A DNA stretch of 64,000 nt, from NCBI GenBank assembly GCA_021464245.1, contig JADCRB010000025.1, positions 2,142,193-2,206,192 of the forward strand. Direction: 5' to 3'. The translations under genes and the position numbers were made by a program. Shown in pieces: positions 46,971 to 60,021 of this stretch. This stretch comes from Carallia brachiata. Taxonomy: Eukaryota; Streptophyta; Magnoliopsida; Malpighiales; Rhizophoraceae. Position 1 is the first letter of the stretch. Each line of letters starts with the position of its first letter. The notes under the pieces are model-generated. The model did not search any database. It saw nothing but the letters and a program-made list of their open reading frames with translations, and had not been told where the DNA came from.

Positions 46971-49900
46971 AATCAGCCTTTACAAAGTGAAGCTTGAGGA
47001 AGTTTTAGAGCAAAGGACAAATTTGAGACTTGCTAATCGCAGACAAGTAGTGCAGGACAGCATTTAATGTATTTTCCTGGGCTTGTTGCTTGAAGTTAGA
47101 AATGTAAATGCTACTGTTGTACTGAAATATTATGAATGAATGAAAATCACAAGAAGTCCTCCAGCAATTACAATTTTCTTTTCTTTCTTCTATTATTCCA
47201 TCTCTCTTTTTTTTTTTTTTTTCAGAATTAGACCAATCAGAACGGGAGAGAATTAACACGAATCACAGAACTGACGGCCAAACCGGCAAAAAGGTTCCTC
47301 ACAGACTTGTACCATTAAATTGGCAACATAGTGCCTAATTACAAAGAAAAGGCTGCTTTGGCGAAAACAGTGATAATACTAAAAAGTAGTAAAAGAATGG
47401 CATCAGGTACCTCCTTCCCACTGAGTTATCCAGAAATCCAGCCTCTATGGGAAATGAAATAATTTTGGAAGAAAATGAACTCAACCACATGCATTAGGTT
47501 CCAAATTGTGGGTAAGCTGCATTCTTTCCTTCCCAAGATCCACTTTTTAACAGTAAAGAAAGTTCTGAACTATTTGCCAAACTTTTAAGAAAGCTATATG
47601 ACAATTTTGTAGAAGGGATGCAATAGAGAATGATGTTTGGAAAAAATAGACATGTCTAGAACATAGAATAAACCAGAAATGTGTATCTGAACTGCAAACT
47701 GAGATTTGTAACAGATGTTTATGCACTAAAGTCCAGTGCTTTTCATTTGCAAACAACAATAAGACACCTCTATTTTACATCACGCAATCCACAAGTTTAG
47801 GTTTATAATATTGAAAATGGAAGAATCGCTCCATCCAAATTACAGGTAACTCAAGAATAAAGAAACACGAATTCCGAATTCAATTATAGTGTCATGAAGA
47901 CATATCTCAATTGCTGCCAACACCAGAGGTGCCCAAGGGAAGATCCACCACTGGGGGCAGAATGAACCTTGGTTGAAGGTCGATCCTACAGCCAGCCAGA
48001 GATTTGCTCAATCATCAATAATGGCCTCCAGGGAAAAAAAAAAAAAAATTCTTATGATAAAAGGAACATAACACAGCATATAACAGAAACAATATATTGT
48101 GTGGCTTAAATGTGTCTCAGAAATTCTCGAAGTGTCACAAGGAAGACAATATAAAATGCAGTAGATGGACTGGACATGAGTTTTTCAACTTCATTTATAC
48201 AGTTCTCTTTTCAGAAGGAGAGCAGCAGATGGTCATTTTTGGGAACTTGAAGAAGTCCTAGAAATGCAGAATTATCTCTATATCTCATATGACATCATCT
48301 TCTACCATCAAACATCCTGCCACTAGTAATATAAACACTAAATAGCACAATAGAGAGGCCAGATAATGAAAGCCAAAAGTATTGGCTTGCTTCCTTTTGA
48401 GTCTCCTTGTATGTCTGCATTTATCAAATTTAAAAAAAGCCGCATGTCATGTGCACGAAAAGCTGAATAATTATTTTGTTATTATATTTATTAAATAATA
48501 TTTATTCTATCCTTCACTTTTTTCTTCACCTTCACTATTTAATTAACTGAGAAAAAAAAAACAGCCTCTTATTTTAACTTAATTAGTGCTCCTATTTTTA
48601 CTATTTAAGAATATTAGAAATCAGAAATTGAAACCATTTTTTAGTCTTCCCAAGATTAATTAGAACATGTTAATTAATAAGTTAACAAACATTAGCTTAA
48701 ATTAAAATTGTAGAAATGAAGAGTTAGAAGATGTAGGTCTATCATCTTGAAATAATAATTCAATAATTGATCACTATAAAACAAAAAGAAATCCAAATAA
48801 CCTAAAAACAAAAAATTCAAAATAAGCTAAAAAGAAAGAAGAAATGTGTCATATGATTATATATGACTTTAAATCTCAATTTTAGTTTTAAAGGTGTTTG
48901 CGAATAAAATGGAAAGATTTTAAGGGATATTTTTGTGTATAATTAATCTTTGAGATAGCTTTTCAAAATTTTAATCTATATACAAACCTTTCAAATCAAA
49001 CATTCGATTGCGGGTTGGTTATTATGGTTTGGTATTTTATGTAGAACTTTTTCCTAGCATTGTAATGCTTAAAAACCTAATACTCTTAATCAATTATTCA
49101 CTAATAATTATCCCTACTCTTGTATAGTTGCTGGTTGTTGGATTCTTTATTGTTTACATGATATATATCATTTTATTATTATCTTAAAAATAATCTTATT
49201 AAATTCAAAAAAAAATTTCTTTTATTAATTTGGGCCAAATGATACTCGAACTATATAAGTGCTGCCCTTTATAAAATGCAGCCTCCAACTTGATGACCAG
49301 TCAATGGATGCAACGTGGCTAGCGAATTCGAGTTTTTACGATTTGCTCGGGGAAATCAGCGAGAGAGCAATGCATACTAAACTCACGGCTCTGGATATGT
49401 TATGTTTCGCGACAACTCGGGACACGTGAAGCGTGTTCCTTAGTGATCGGGCAAGCTTTCATTCACAGGCATGTAACTATAGCTCGAAAGGATGATTTTA
49501 ACTGCACGTGCTGTAATTCTCGAGAGCCAATCAGAGGCAGAATCGCACTGAAATGGGTAACGGACCCACCCAAGCGGAGCGACAGAGCACTGAGCTGCGA
49601 GCACCAGTGCGTTGGATCTCCAAAGCTAAAGGCCCGTGGTTGATGACAGTTGCTATTTAAATTGTTTTTAAGTGAATTTTATTTGAAATTTAGTTAAAAT
49701 GTATGTTAAAAAATATTTTAACTTTTTTATAAAATTTTATAAAAATATATCGTCAAATTATTCTCAAATTCACACTGATTGGTTACTCGACGGCTACTTT
49801 TTTGAAAAAAAAGTGTAAAGTGTGGAGATAATGCACAAGAGTCCGAACAAAGGCAAAGAAATGTTAGACTCTACGTAATTTAAAAAAAAAGGGATTAACA

Positions 49901-50617
49901 AATTATATATTTCTAACACGTGCCTTTAAGCACGTTTATAAAAAAGATTGCGTTATTTCACCATGACATAACTAAGAGGATTAATAAAAGTTGAGTATTG
50001 CTATTGCGCAAGAAATTCTTGGAGTTTAGGAAGGAACAAGAAAGTTAATTGTTTTCTTTATGAAAGGTTAAAATACTCTTCTTTTGCGAATAAATTAGTC
50101 ATAAGTAATAATATTATACTAAAGTATTTATTAGTAATTAATTTTTAAAAAATTAAAATTTAAGTAGCATTTAATATTATTTTAAATATACTTATTAGTA
50201 CCTTAAATCTTAATTTTCCAAAAAAAAAGAGAAAGGAAAAGGAAACTGTAGGTAGTTTTTTTTTTTATTTTAATAACGTTATTTGTGTAATCTCGTAATC
50301 TTTTGTTTGTGTGCAAAAGTGTTTTTCATAAAAGTTGTCAAGCCATACCAAATAGTCTTACATTTAATTATATTAAATACCTTAATGAAGAGATTCGAAC
50401 CATAATCATATAGTAAAAATAATTCCTACATCAAAAGAATCGGTGGCAAGTTTTTATTTTTGCCTCTTTATATAATTAAAAAGGGGAATGAATTGAGAAT
50501 CTGATGATTTTGTTTGAAATTTTATTTTAATATGTATCTAAAAAGTAATTAAATGTTAACTTTTTAAATTATATTGATAAAAAAAGGTAAAAAAATAAAA
50601 TATACTTTATTATTTTA

Positions 50618-50662
<45 letters not shown>

Positions 50663-51300
50663 CAAAACAATTAACAATTAATTATTTTTTTAATACATGT
50701 CTCTAAGCACAATTTCCCTACTCCAAAACTTTTCCTATTAAGAAAAATTGGCCAAAATCTTAAATTGGTACCAATATTTAAGTTAAAGTTTAATTATAGA
50801 TACAATGTTTTATTTTAATAAAATTGATTCGAAACGTTTTGGTTAAGATTCAATTATGGACATAACATAAAATCGATCTAAGTTTTTATATAGAATAATT
50901 CAGTACTTTTCTATTATTTGACTGTTTAATTTATTAAGAAATATATCATATTAGACAATCTCCTTATAAGATACAATGTTATTAAAAATGTAATATAAAG
51001 AGGTGTTTAACAATAATGTATTTATTGATAAATTAAACGGTTAAGAATAAAAAAATATTGACTTATTTTTTAATAATGAAAAATTTTGGAACTAATTTTA
51101 CAAAAGAAACATTGTATTTTTAATTAAATTTTAATTAAAATGTTAAAAATCGATTTATAAAAAAAAAAATGTCTATAGTAAATCTTAATTCAAATATTAT
51201 ACACCAATTTTAGCATAAGAAATTCAATTGTCTCTCTCTCTCTCTCTCCAAATGTCGACTAGTATATATAAGAATAAACGAAAAAGAAAGACAGGCAAAG
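46971..51300. other. Intergenic DNA with a GC-richer island
   Basis: No certain gene is visible. At about 47910-47995 all three minus-strand frames are open, one ending RFILPPVVDLPLGTSGVGSN before a stop, possibly a last exon, but I cannot confirm it. A GC-richer stretch at 49260-49650 holds two CACGTG G-box cores (49423-49428, 49505-49510) and may be promoter-like. A (TA)n run lies at 50621-50658. Confidence 0.4.
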
Positions 51301-51559
51301 TCAGCGTGAGGGAAAGGAGCGGGAAGAAAACCCAAGTTTCGGTTCACTTCCAATGGCAGTTAGAGTTTTCTTTTGATCTTTGAAGGCCAATCTTTGGCTA
51401 TTGATGAAAGTTATCCTTCTCTGTCTCTCTCTCTCTCTCTCTCTCTACCTATCTCCCTGTCAAATGAAACCCTAATTTAACGTCATAGGTAATTATCAGT
51501 CTCGAATTCAATCTCGAAGATTTTGTGTTTGGAAGATAAATTATAGACGAGTTGATACT
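51231..51559 (+). promoter_or_regulatory. Promoter/leader region of the PP4R3 fragment
   Basis: Two (TC)n runs (51231-51248, 51424-51446) flank a stretch around 51290-51400 that leads into the ATG at 51560. CT-rich runs of this kind are common in plant core promoters and 5' leaders. A TATATATA-like sequence at about 51263 could serve as TATA box. Confidence 0.4.
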
Positions 51560-51604
51560 ATGGGCGCAAAGGAGAAATCACAAGGCAACTGAAATTCTAT
51601 GCAG
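51560..51604 (+). pseudogene. PP4R3 (SMEK) coding exon 1 with premature stop
   Basis: The exon encodes MGAKEKSQGN, a TGA stop (51590-51592), then NSMQ, and ends at a canonical GTTAGT splice donor (51605). Plant PP4R3 proteins, regulatory subunits of protein phosphatase 4, start with a very similar MGA..EKSQ..NSMQ sequence joined to RVKVY. The stop replaces what should be a Ser codon by one base change (TCA to TGA). An internal ATG (51599-51601) could restart translation just before the conserved domain. Confidence 0.6.
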
Positions 51605-52856
51605 GTTAGTCCATCTGTCTATGTTGCTGTGTGTTTATGCCCTAGAATTGGACTTCCATTGAGTTTTTGGTTTCGGAGAGCCACTTCACTTCTTGATTTC
51701 GGTTTTGGATTAATTAGACGTGAATTCCTTTTCGGAGGAGTTGAAAATATTTTGTTAGGGTTCTTTTACTTTGCCGTGTTTTGTTTTTTAATTCATTTGG
51801 TCATTCTTGGTTCTACTACTAGTTTCGGTTTGCCTTTTTTAATTTTGTAATGCAATTTAATGCTAGAATATTGTTTTTGTTGGATTTTAGTTGGGGTAGG
51901 CGATTCTGAACTCCGTGCCACTGCGGAAGCTGGCAGGTCCTTAATGTCGTTGTTTTAGGGATTTATTTTAGCTTTGGAGTTGGTTGTTAAGTAAGCCTCC
52001 CTGCACTTTTAATATTTTAAATTTTCGATTGTAATAAAAATATGTTAGAAATAGAATTTCGTACTGTTTATGCAGTTAATTGTTTAGTACAAGTACCATA
52101 TTTCCTGGAGAATGCAAGTGACTAATTATTTATTATGCATAGAAAGTTGTTCAATTTATTATTATGAAAAACTTAGGTCCTAGCCAAGGATTATGATCTA
52201 CTGTGGGCCAAGTTGGGGGGAACTGTACTGTATCTTGAAATATTAAGGCTTGAATTTTGAAGATTGGCATGCCTTGTTGGTGTTCAAAGCCAGTACTGTG
52301 CTTCTTTTGAAGCTTAGATTTCTTATGTCATGGTTTGAGTGGATGCGTTAGTTATGTCGTGTGGTTTAGTGCATGCAATAGGTATAACATGGAGTTCGGT
52401 ACCGTATACGTGTTTGTTTATGCTTTAATAGTTTATTTTGTTTGTACAGATTACCTGCATGGCTTTGATGATGAAAGTTTGTATGTATGGTGGAAAAGTT
52501 TGCATCTGTGTTGCATGCTTAAATGTGGTGATCATGGACATTTTCTTCTGTATATAATTGTTATATTTATTATTTTTGTTTCATGTGTTTGCTGTTTCAT
52601 TTTGCGTTCATCTATTTCCAACATCGTGTTCTGCCCTGCATTGATTTCTATTTATGAGTTCTTGCTAGTTGAAATGGAACTATGTGAGGAGTGAGAACTG
52701 TACTGCCTTTTTTTTTGTTTCCTCTTTTATTCCCTAATTGGAGTTAGAATGTTATAGTTCACTGTATGACTGGTATGACTTGCCCATTAAAGTGTTTTCC
52801 TTCCTTTTCTGCCCCCCTCCCCCCACCCCCCACCCCCAACCCTAAATAAAAAGCAG

Positions 52857-52937
52857 CGAGTGAAGGTGTACTGTCTGAATGATAATGGAAAATGGGATGA
52901 CCAAGGCACAGGTCATGTTGCAGTTGACTATCTGGAG
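52857..52937 (+). pseudogene. PP4R3 (SMEK) coding exon 2, start of the EVH1/PH-like domain
   Basis: Between an AAGCAG acceptor and a GTCTGT donor, 27 codons read RVKVYCLNDNGKWDDQGTG followed by HVAVDYLE. This is the highly conserved beginning of the N-terminal EVH1/PH-like domain of PP4R3/SMEK proteins, which recruits substrates for phosphatase 4. The next expected exon (RSEDLGLFVID-like) is not found downstream, nor are the SMEK repeats. Only the promoter-proximal end of the gene is present, so this is a truncated duplicate, or 5' sequence now serving another transcript. Confidence 0.75.
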
Positions 52938-53461
52938 GTCTGTTCAATTCTTGGACCTTTCAGTTTAATCTATACAAATGAGTTATCCAAATTAGTTTAT
53001 ATTGGAATTGGTAGCTTTATGACATCCTATATCTTAGAATTGGTATGTTTACACAGAAAACCCTCTTACTTACTAACTAGTGCGAAGCCTTCTAGTTTCT
53101 TCTTCTCTTTCTTCCAATCTTTAACTTTTATTACAGGATTTTAACTTTTTTTTTTTTTTTTTCTTTCAAGACATAAGAGTCTTTCAATTAAATCAAATTA
53201 TTGCAGAATCAATTTCAATAGTTTATCGCTTGTGATTTGTTAAAGCAAGCAAGCAATGAATATAGCACTAATTATGTAGCCTGAGAGAGGGATTACTTAA
53301 CTTGTATTTCTCGTTCTTTTTTTTTTTTTGTTTTTTGATTTGCAGATCGACATGGGTTACTTGTATTGTACTTATAATAAGTAAAGAGCAAAAGCAAAAG
53401 AGAGATACAGCTCAGATACCCAGCAAAGGAAAAAAGGCAATTTAAGCATTCCAGACAGTTA

Positions 53462-53493
<32 letters not shown>

Positions 53494-55622
53494 ATTTTAT
53501 ATACACTTACACAAATACATCAATGTATAATTTTGCTGTCTGAATTCCTGGTCGTGTTCTAAGGTATTTGGCTGTTTCTTCTTTATCTCTTCTCTATTTC
53601 TCTCACACTCTCTTTCTTAAGGATTTTCTATTTGTATTTTTACTGTTGTCGTTTTCTTTGTGGATAATGTTGAGATTCTGATTTATGGTTTATTTTCTGC
53701 ATCTGTTCCTATGGAAGAAGCTTAGCTGAGATAGTTCCAAGTTAGGGTCCCTTTATTTCTGCGTAGGCCCACCAGCAGCTAAGACACTGGTGAGCTGGGC
53801 AGCAAAAAACTTGGTGACTGGATTCTTTATTCAATTTTCATGAATTATTTTTTAAAATTTTTTTTTGATAACCCATATGGATACATGTGTGAAATTTTCT
53901 GTTTTTGTGTGATGTCAGGTGAAATGTGAACTTTGGTTTTGGTTCTCATATTAGTTTATGCGTTCTTGTTGTTTTTGTACAAATTTCAGTTTGAGATTTG
54001 GCTCAAAGGTGTTTGATGTGTGGTGCATGGCTCTCTGGTGCTGTTATGTTCAAAAGGTTCATTGGTGACTCTTGTGGGCTTGTGATCACTCGGAACCATT
54101 TTGCAAAATGCTAATTTGGTGTTATGATGAATCGAGCTTCTTTGTTTGGTTTCTGCATATTAAACATGTCAGGGGTGCGCCTGATTTCAATCTGGCATAA
54201 TAAAGGCTGCTTTTGAGGAGCAATTTCTTGGTATATATGTTAAAAGCCTTGGGCTTTGTCAGTCAGTCTCCAATGTGACCACTTTGTGCAAGACTGGTTT
54301 TTAAGGATATGCTTGCATTCAATTTTCCCTTCTAGCAAGCCACTAATTGGATATTAACTGGAACGGCCTTCTGTAATATTTATCTATGTTTTTTGCTTGC
54401 GTGTATTAAGATTTGTGCGAACTGGAAGGGCTAGTTGCCTTCATTAACTGTCTGTATTCAAGCTGTATCTTGGATTAGGTGGTGATACAACTGAATAAAC
54501 TCATAGGTACCAATTGACATGCAATGCAATGGCTATTGGAATGGTTTTCAGAGTGATCTGAATTGTCTATGATTGTCAGCTTAGACACAGCACAATATAT
54601 ATATTTTTTTTAAATGTGGAGAAACAGAGAATTGTGATTTACGGTTCTAACCACAATCAATTTGATAGTTGAGTTTGTTTTGCGCATTATGAGGCCTTCC
54701 ACAGAGTTTCCCATGAATAATTTTACTAGTTCTTTAAATGCATAGAACCATTTTGAAATCTTTTCTTTCTTTTTTATTTTAGACGTCAATGGTTTTGTTT
54801 ACTTGCCAAGATGGAGTGTCCTGGTTGGCATAAGACCAAACTAGGTGCATGATACTTGAATTGTTGGGTGTTCTATTTGCTTTTCCTGGGAAAGAAAGCA
54901 GCTTGTTTGAAAGGTCGTTATAGTGTGCATGGGGCTTGGCATAATTGATTTACTATTGTTTTGTGTATTTCATTTGAGACACACTTGCGTGCAGAAAGGT
55001 GAAATTGATTTCTGAATCCCTGTGGCATTACAATAGTTTAAAGAATGGTGGGATGATTGTGTCAGTGAATGTGAGCTGTGATGAACGTGAGGGTTCACCC
55101 TCGTAGAAACAATTTGAATCTGCACGAACATTTTATCCTGTTCTGAGATTCCAGTACTGTCATTTCAAAATATGCTGTCCTTAATGTAAACGTCGGATAA
55201 TACCATATCAACAGGAATTCTCAATAGATTGTTATAAACCATTTTTTAGTGTCTTTTGGGTTTTGTGCAAGAGTTAGACGATTGATGGACAAATACTTCG
55301 CAGGCATATCAATGCTACATACCCCTCTTGCTCATACTATGCCAATGCTACATACCCTGTGATGGTAAACTATTTATGAAGTTTTCTATGTCCTTGCAGT
55401 GCGTAATCCCTGTGACAGCTAGCCTGCGCTTAATTTATGATTGCAGATTTTTCATTGATATATTAAAGATTTAGAAACGGAAAATAACAAAATTTCTCCT
55501 GTCATATGTCAATTGTAGGGGCCCCTTTTGTTTTGTTTAGAGATTTATTCTGTTATACCAAGATTTCAATGCACTAGATAAGGGATTAGGGCATGATAAT
55601 TGATCTGTGGTTTTGCTTTCAG
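52938..55622 (+). other. Intron-like DNA between PP4R3 exon 2 and the PORR gene
   Basis: The DNA is T-rich, as plant introns are, and contains a (TG)n run at 53467-53493. No further PP4R3 exon is recognised. It ends in TTTTGCTTTCAG, a strong splice acceptor directly before the PORR coding exon, so at least part of it is probably an intron of the PORR transcript. Confidence 0.5.
55088..55345. repeat. Repeat upstream of the PORR gene, intact form
   Basis: The part at 55088-55245 (with AACATTTTATCCTGTTCTGAG and CAACAGGAATTCTCAATAGA) recurs at 57230-57385. The part at 55240-55345 (with AAACCATTTTTTAGTGTC and GATGGACAAATACTTC) recurs at 58479-58580. In the downstream copy the two halves are about 1.1 kb apart. 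Confidence 0.7.
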
Positions 55623-55632
55623 GAAAGGAAGT

Positions 55633-56893
55633 ATGGTTTTCCAGTTATTGTTGAGAAGGATCCGAGGATCTAGATTTTTCTGTGGATGCCAACAAGGATT
55701 CAATTACCAGCAAAAGTTCAGTTTGGTGAATGTGAAGCTAAAGTGGGTGAAAGATAGGGCATTGGATGCTGTGGTTGTGGTCAGGGAGACCTTAAAGCAG
55801 CTTGCACCCTTGTTTCTTTAATCTTTTGTTCTCCCTCACGTTGCCTTCCCATATACAGCTTAACCAAGCATCGTGGACAGCTGGGTCTACCCATTGATCT
55901 AAAGCTATCAACATTTATTCGAAAATATCCTACTGTTTTCCACGAGTCTAACATTCTTGATAGTGGTGGAACTCGTGTTCCATGCTTCCAGTTGACTGCT
56001 AAAGCTTTAAGTCTTCATCAAGAAGAACTCCTTATTCTTGAGAAGAACCGAAAGGACTCTATCGAGAGGCTCTGCAAACTACTTATGCTTACAAGAGATA
56101 GAACTCTTCCATTACAAACCATCGACCAGCTAAAATGGGACATGGGATTGCCGCACAATTATTATGATTCCTTACTTCCTCATCATCGGGACATTTTTTC
56201 TTCTGTTTGCCTCCCTGATAATCGTGTTGGCTTAAAATTACAAGTTTGGGATGATCGCCTTGCTATCTCCCAATTGGAGAAGGATGCTTCTCTCCAGCAA
56301 AGTGGCTCCTTAGCATTTCCAATTGGATTCACGAGAGGTTTTGGTTTGAAGAAGAAATGCATGGAGTGGCTAGAAGAGTGGCAGAGTCTCCCTTATACTT
56401 CACCTTACGCTGATTCCTCACATTTAGATCCACGCACAGACGTATCTGAGAAGAGAATTGTTGGAATTTTTCATGAGCTTCTCCACCTTACTGTAGAGAA
56501 GAAAACTGAACGCAAGAATGTGAGCAATCTTCGCAGACCATTTTCACTTCCTCAAAAGTTTACCAAGGTCTTTGAGCGCCATCCTGGCATTTTTTATATC
56601 TCCAAGATGTGCGACACCCAACTGTTGTTCTTAGAGAAGCATATGATCACCATCAACTCTTGCGAAAACACCCTCTTGTTGATATTAGAGAAAAATATGC
56701 CAGCATGATGAGAAGAGGTCTTCTAGATAGAAGTAGGGGCTTGTACAAGAAAACGATTGGTTCTTGTCCAGAAGAGGACCCTTTCAAGGCCACTCAGGTT
56801 GAATGTAATGAAAATAGAACTCGTGAAGAAGACTCAGACTGTGGTCTACTTTTTGAGAGTAAAACAGACAAATCCGTGCATAATTTATGTTGA
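55633..56893 (+). pseudogene. PORR-domain organelle RNA-splicing factor, two frameshifts
   Basis: The single coding exon of about 420 codons encodes a PORR (plant organelle RNA recognition, formerly DUF860) protein of the WTF/RPD1 family; these bind group II introns in plastids or mitochondria. The N-terminus is basic and targeting-like (MVFQLLLRRIRGSRFF), followed by LKWVKDRALDAVVVVRE, GQLGLPIDLKLSTFIRKYP, RLCKLLMLTRDRTLPLQ, AFPIGFTRGFG, SPYADSSHLDPRTDVSEKRI, QKFTKVFERHPGIFYISK and KYASMMRRGLLDRSRGLYKK, all conserved family blocks in order. One base is missing near 55788 (GAGACCTT for expected GAGAACCTT), and one near 56619 (CCCAACTG for expected CCCAAACTG). Except for these two sites no stop interrupts about 1.26 kb, and conservation is high. 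The ATG follows a splice acceptor at 55621-55622, as expected for a 5'UTR intron. Either a very young pseudogene or a functional gene with two consensus errors. Confidence 0.8.
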
Positions 56894-58151
56894 ACTATGC
56901 ATATGCATATCACTTGAACTTCAGCAGGCATATTACCATCCAACTTCTGTGTGACCTAGTTCATGGTCTCGATGTCAGCAGGTCTTGTGCCTTGTTCATT
57001 TGTCTATTCAATCTCTGCTAATTATATTTTGATGTTAATATGATTCACAATCCTAATTTTGTGCATATGAATGTCAAACCAACATGCTATCATTTGCTGT
57101 GAATATCTTATGGAAAAGTGAAGAATAGTAGTAATTATTGTGGAACTAGGGATCTTTTGCCTGTGTCCATCACCACTATGGAGAGAGGAGGGGGGCGGGG
57201 TGGGGTGGGGTAGTGAGTGTAGTTGTCATGAGGTTACCCTCATCAAAACAATTGAATTTGCATGAACATTTTATCCTATTTTGAGGTTCAGTACTGTCAT
57301 TTCAAAAGGATGTTGTCCTTTATATAAACGACTGATAATACCATATCAACAGGAATTCTCAATAGATTGTTATATTGATTGTGAACACTTGGTTTTGCTT
57401 ATCTTTCTTAACTTTTTTCAGATTTTGGTGTGCCACTTTTGTCCTTGATTGTTGTTTAAAGATGGGTATCTGGTTTAAAATTTGGGAGCTTCTTTGTCCA
57501 TTCTAATGGAGCGTTGACCCATTATATCTGTCAGTGCAGGGATAAATCAAAATCTTGGAGGAAATTGATAAATGATAGCCAAAATCTTTTACTTCTTACA
57601 TTGGTCAACTTATAATTAATAGTGTTTTGTATACTAAATCAGTTAAAGGAGCTTACAATTTACAAAATTGCTACACGCATGCACATATGTATGATTAATT
57701 CTTGAAGGTATGTGCCTGATTTTGATCATCCAACACAGAGCTACATTATGTAAGTTGATTGACCATGAGGCTTTGATGCGGATTAATTCTTTTTTTTTGT
57801 TGACTGAATCAAATGTGCACAAAGGAGGGAAGTGGTAAAAGTTAAAGAGGCAAAAGTAATACATGTTTTTTTTTTCCTTTTTTGATTAATGGGTTTAGGA
57901 TATTGATGTCAGTGTTCTTTTGCTGTAAAGTTTTGTGTGATCTTGGATTACTCTCTGTGATTATCAAGATCAGAATATGTAAGATTAATCATCTTTCATG
58001 TGAAAGCTTTATTTCTGCTGTAAGGGTGACCTTATTCAGTGCTATACACAAATCCCAAATCATTGCTTGTTATAGATGATGTGTTCCTGCATTAATAGGG
58101 GCACCTAAATTTTTTTTCTTTCGTCTCAATTAATTTTTTTCTTTCTTTCAG
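56894..58151. other. 3' flank of the PORR gene, no coding region certain
   Basis: Contains the first half of the dispersed repeat (57230-57385) and a G-rich tract at 57190-57213. The rest is T-rich and intron- or UTR-like. Confidence 0.4.
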
Positions 58152-58233
58152 GGGTGCAGTTGGTGTCAATGTTGGCAGCCCCCTGGTCAAGCTGTCGGGA
58201 GAAGATAATCTGCAGAAAAAGCCGTCAAGCCTG
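58152..58233 (+). other. Exon-like island with splice sites
   Basis: Between a polypyrimidine-AG acceptor (58150-58151) and GTAAAA, 82 bases read openly as GVNVGSPLVKLSGEDNLQKK followed by PSSL. The composition is clearly less AT-rich than the flanks. It could be a 3' exon of the PP4R3 remnant or of an alternative PORR transcript. I do not recognise the peptide. Confidence 0.3.
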
Positions 58234-60021
58234 GTAAAAAAGTTTTCATTGTTATTTCACTTATTTATTGGCTAAGCTTCATGAAACAAATTCATGAGCA
58301 TGACGGATTATCCTCCAACATGCATTTTTTTGCCTATTTTCGACAATCCATTGTCTAAGAACATAAAAAAAAATTGCCACCATGCTTGTATAAAATTGAT
58401 GTATATTCAATCGGGTTTACTTGCTGTCTAAAATTGCCTTGCTGCACGAGAGGTTGGAGATTGCATTGGTGCTTCGGTAAACCATTTTTTAGTATCTTTT
58501 GGGTTGTACAAGAGTTGACGGTTGATGGCCAAATACTTCTTAGGCATGCCAATGCTACGTACTCCTTTTGCTCAACTATGCTAGCCTGGACTGCAGAGTG
58601 GAACTCTTCCCTGATCTAGGAGGCGGTAAGATTGCTATGAGTTTCTGGTTCATGATGCTGAACAGTTTGAAATGCTTTAAGACAACTTTCTAGATATTGC
58701 TTTTGAACCTTGCCTTGGTATTTTTCATGTTGTCGGCTACTAGACCAATTACATCTTCTGACTAATAATCATGGTATAACCAGAAAATTTAGTCCTAAAC
58801 TTCTCTAATTTTATTTGAACTGTTAAATATATCCTAAGAGGTAAATTGTATGAAAAATTAGTTCTAAACTTTTCTAATGAACATTGGATAACCAGAAGGT
58901 TTAATTATCTTTGACAAACTGTGGGGTATTATTTCTATTTTTGAATTTTTTTTTATAAAGTGTATTAAATTTTATGTAATCAAAAATCTAAAATGCATTT
59001 AATTCTAGTACCTTTGGGGTATGTAATAAATCGTAATATAAAAAATATATAATTTTTTTCCAAAAAAAAAAAGAAAAAGTGCAACTTGGTTGTGTTTGAT
59101 TACATTCTAAGCATATCTAAAGTTTTAATTGATGCATTTTGTGAGCGGTCAAATTGATCTCTCGTTGAAATGTGGACATTAACAATGTACCTATTTAAAA
59201 TTGAGATCGAACTGTAACAGCATTCGCTAAACGTGGATTTATTAAAGAAAAACGAAATTTATATATACACGTTTCACACCGACAAACATAAAGAGAGGCA
59301 AATGTCACAACTCACAACCCAGTCACATAGACTTATCGAAAAAAAGAAGGAAAGTTTCTTGTTCGTATTAGATATAAAATACGAAAGTATATTACCATCC
59401 TTATGGTCTGAAACTTAAAAAATTTCATTCTCACAGATGCTAAGTGGATTCAGTTAGTGAAAAATTAAAACACACATAATATTATTAAAAAATTTAAAAA
59501 ATATTTTATAAGCTAAAATTCAAGAGAAACATATGCTGATACATACAATAAAGATTGATCATAGTATGGATTAATTTTTTACATGTGCACAAGTAAAAAT
59601 AAGAAATAAATTAAAAAATAAGAGAAATCAAAGATTAATATTTTCCCTCTTTTGATGTTCCGTAGAAAGTCAACTCGAAGTAACTTTGATCTTAATTTTA
59701 TAAATGAAAGGTCTTATGGACAAAGACAAAAGCTAATAACATTATACATTCAGATCTTATGCATTATAGAAAGTGATCAAAATGTTCAGGCCAAACTTTG
59801 TTAATATGATATAATCTTGTGGGGAAGCAATATGATACGAACAATTGTATACAAATTCAAGGCTCTCACATGCCACAAGTACCTACTACAACCCAAGGAA
59901 GTTGATGGATATAAAAAACACGCAAGGGATTTATCAGAAAGAATAGAATGCAAGAGAATAAAGCATTATTGCCATGTCTTAAGCTTCTAATAGGAACACG
60001 CCATTGACACTACCTAAAGTG
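58234..60021. other. Intergenic DNA
   Basis: Contains the second half of the dispersed repeat (58479-58580). The rest is AT-rich with broken frames, and I see no gene. Confidence 0.5.

Noticed and set aside
52335..52694. 119-codon Cys- and Phe-rich ORF between PP4R3 exons
   Set aside because: It lies in a T-rich intron whose composition gives hydrophobic codons; no family, and splice sites of the intron are on either side.
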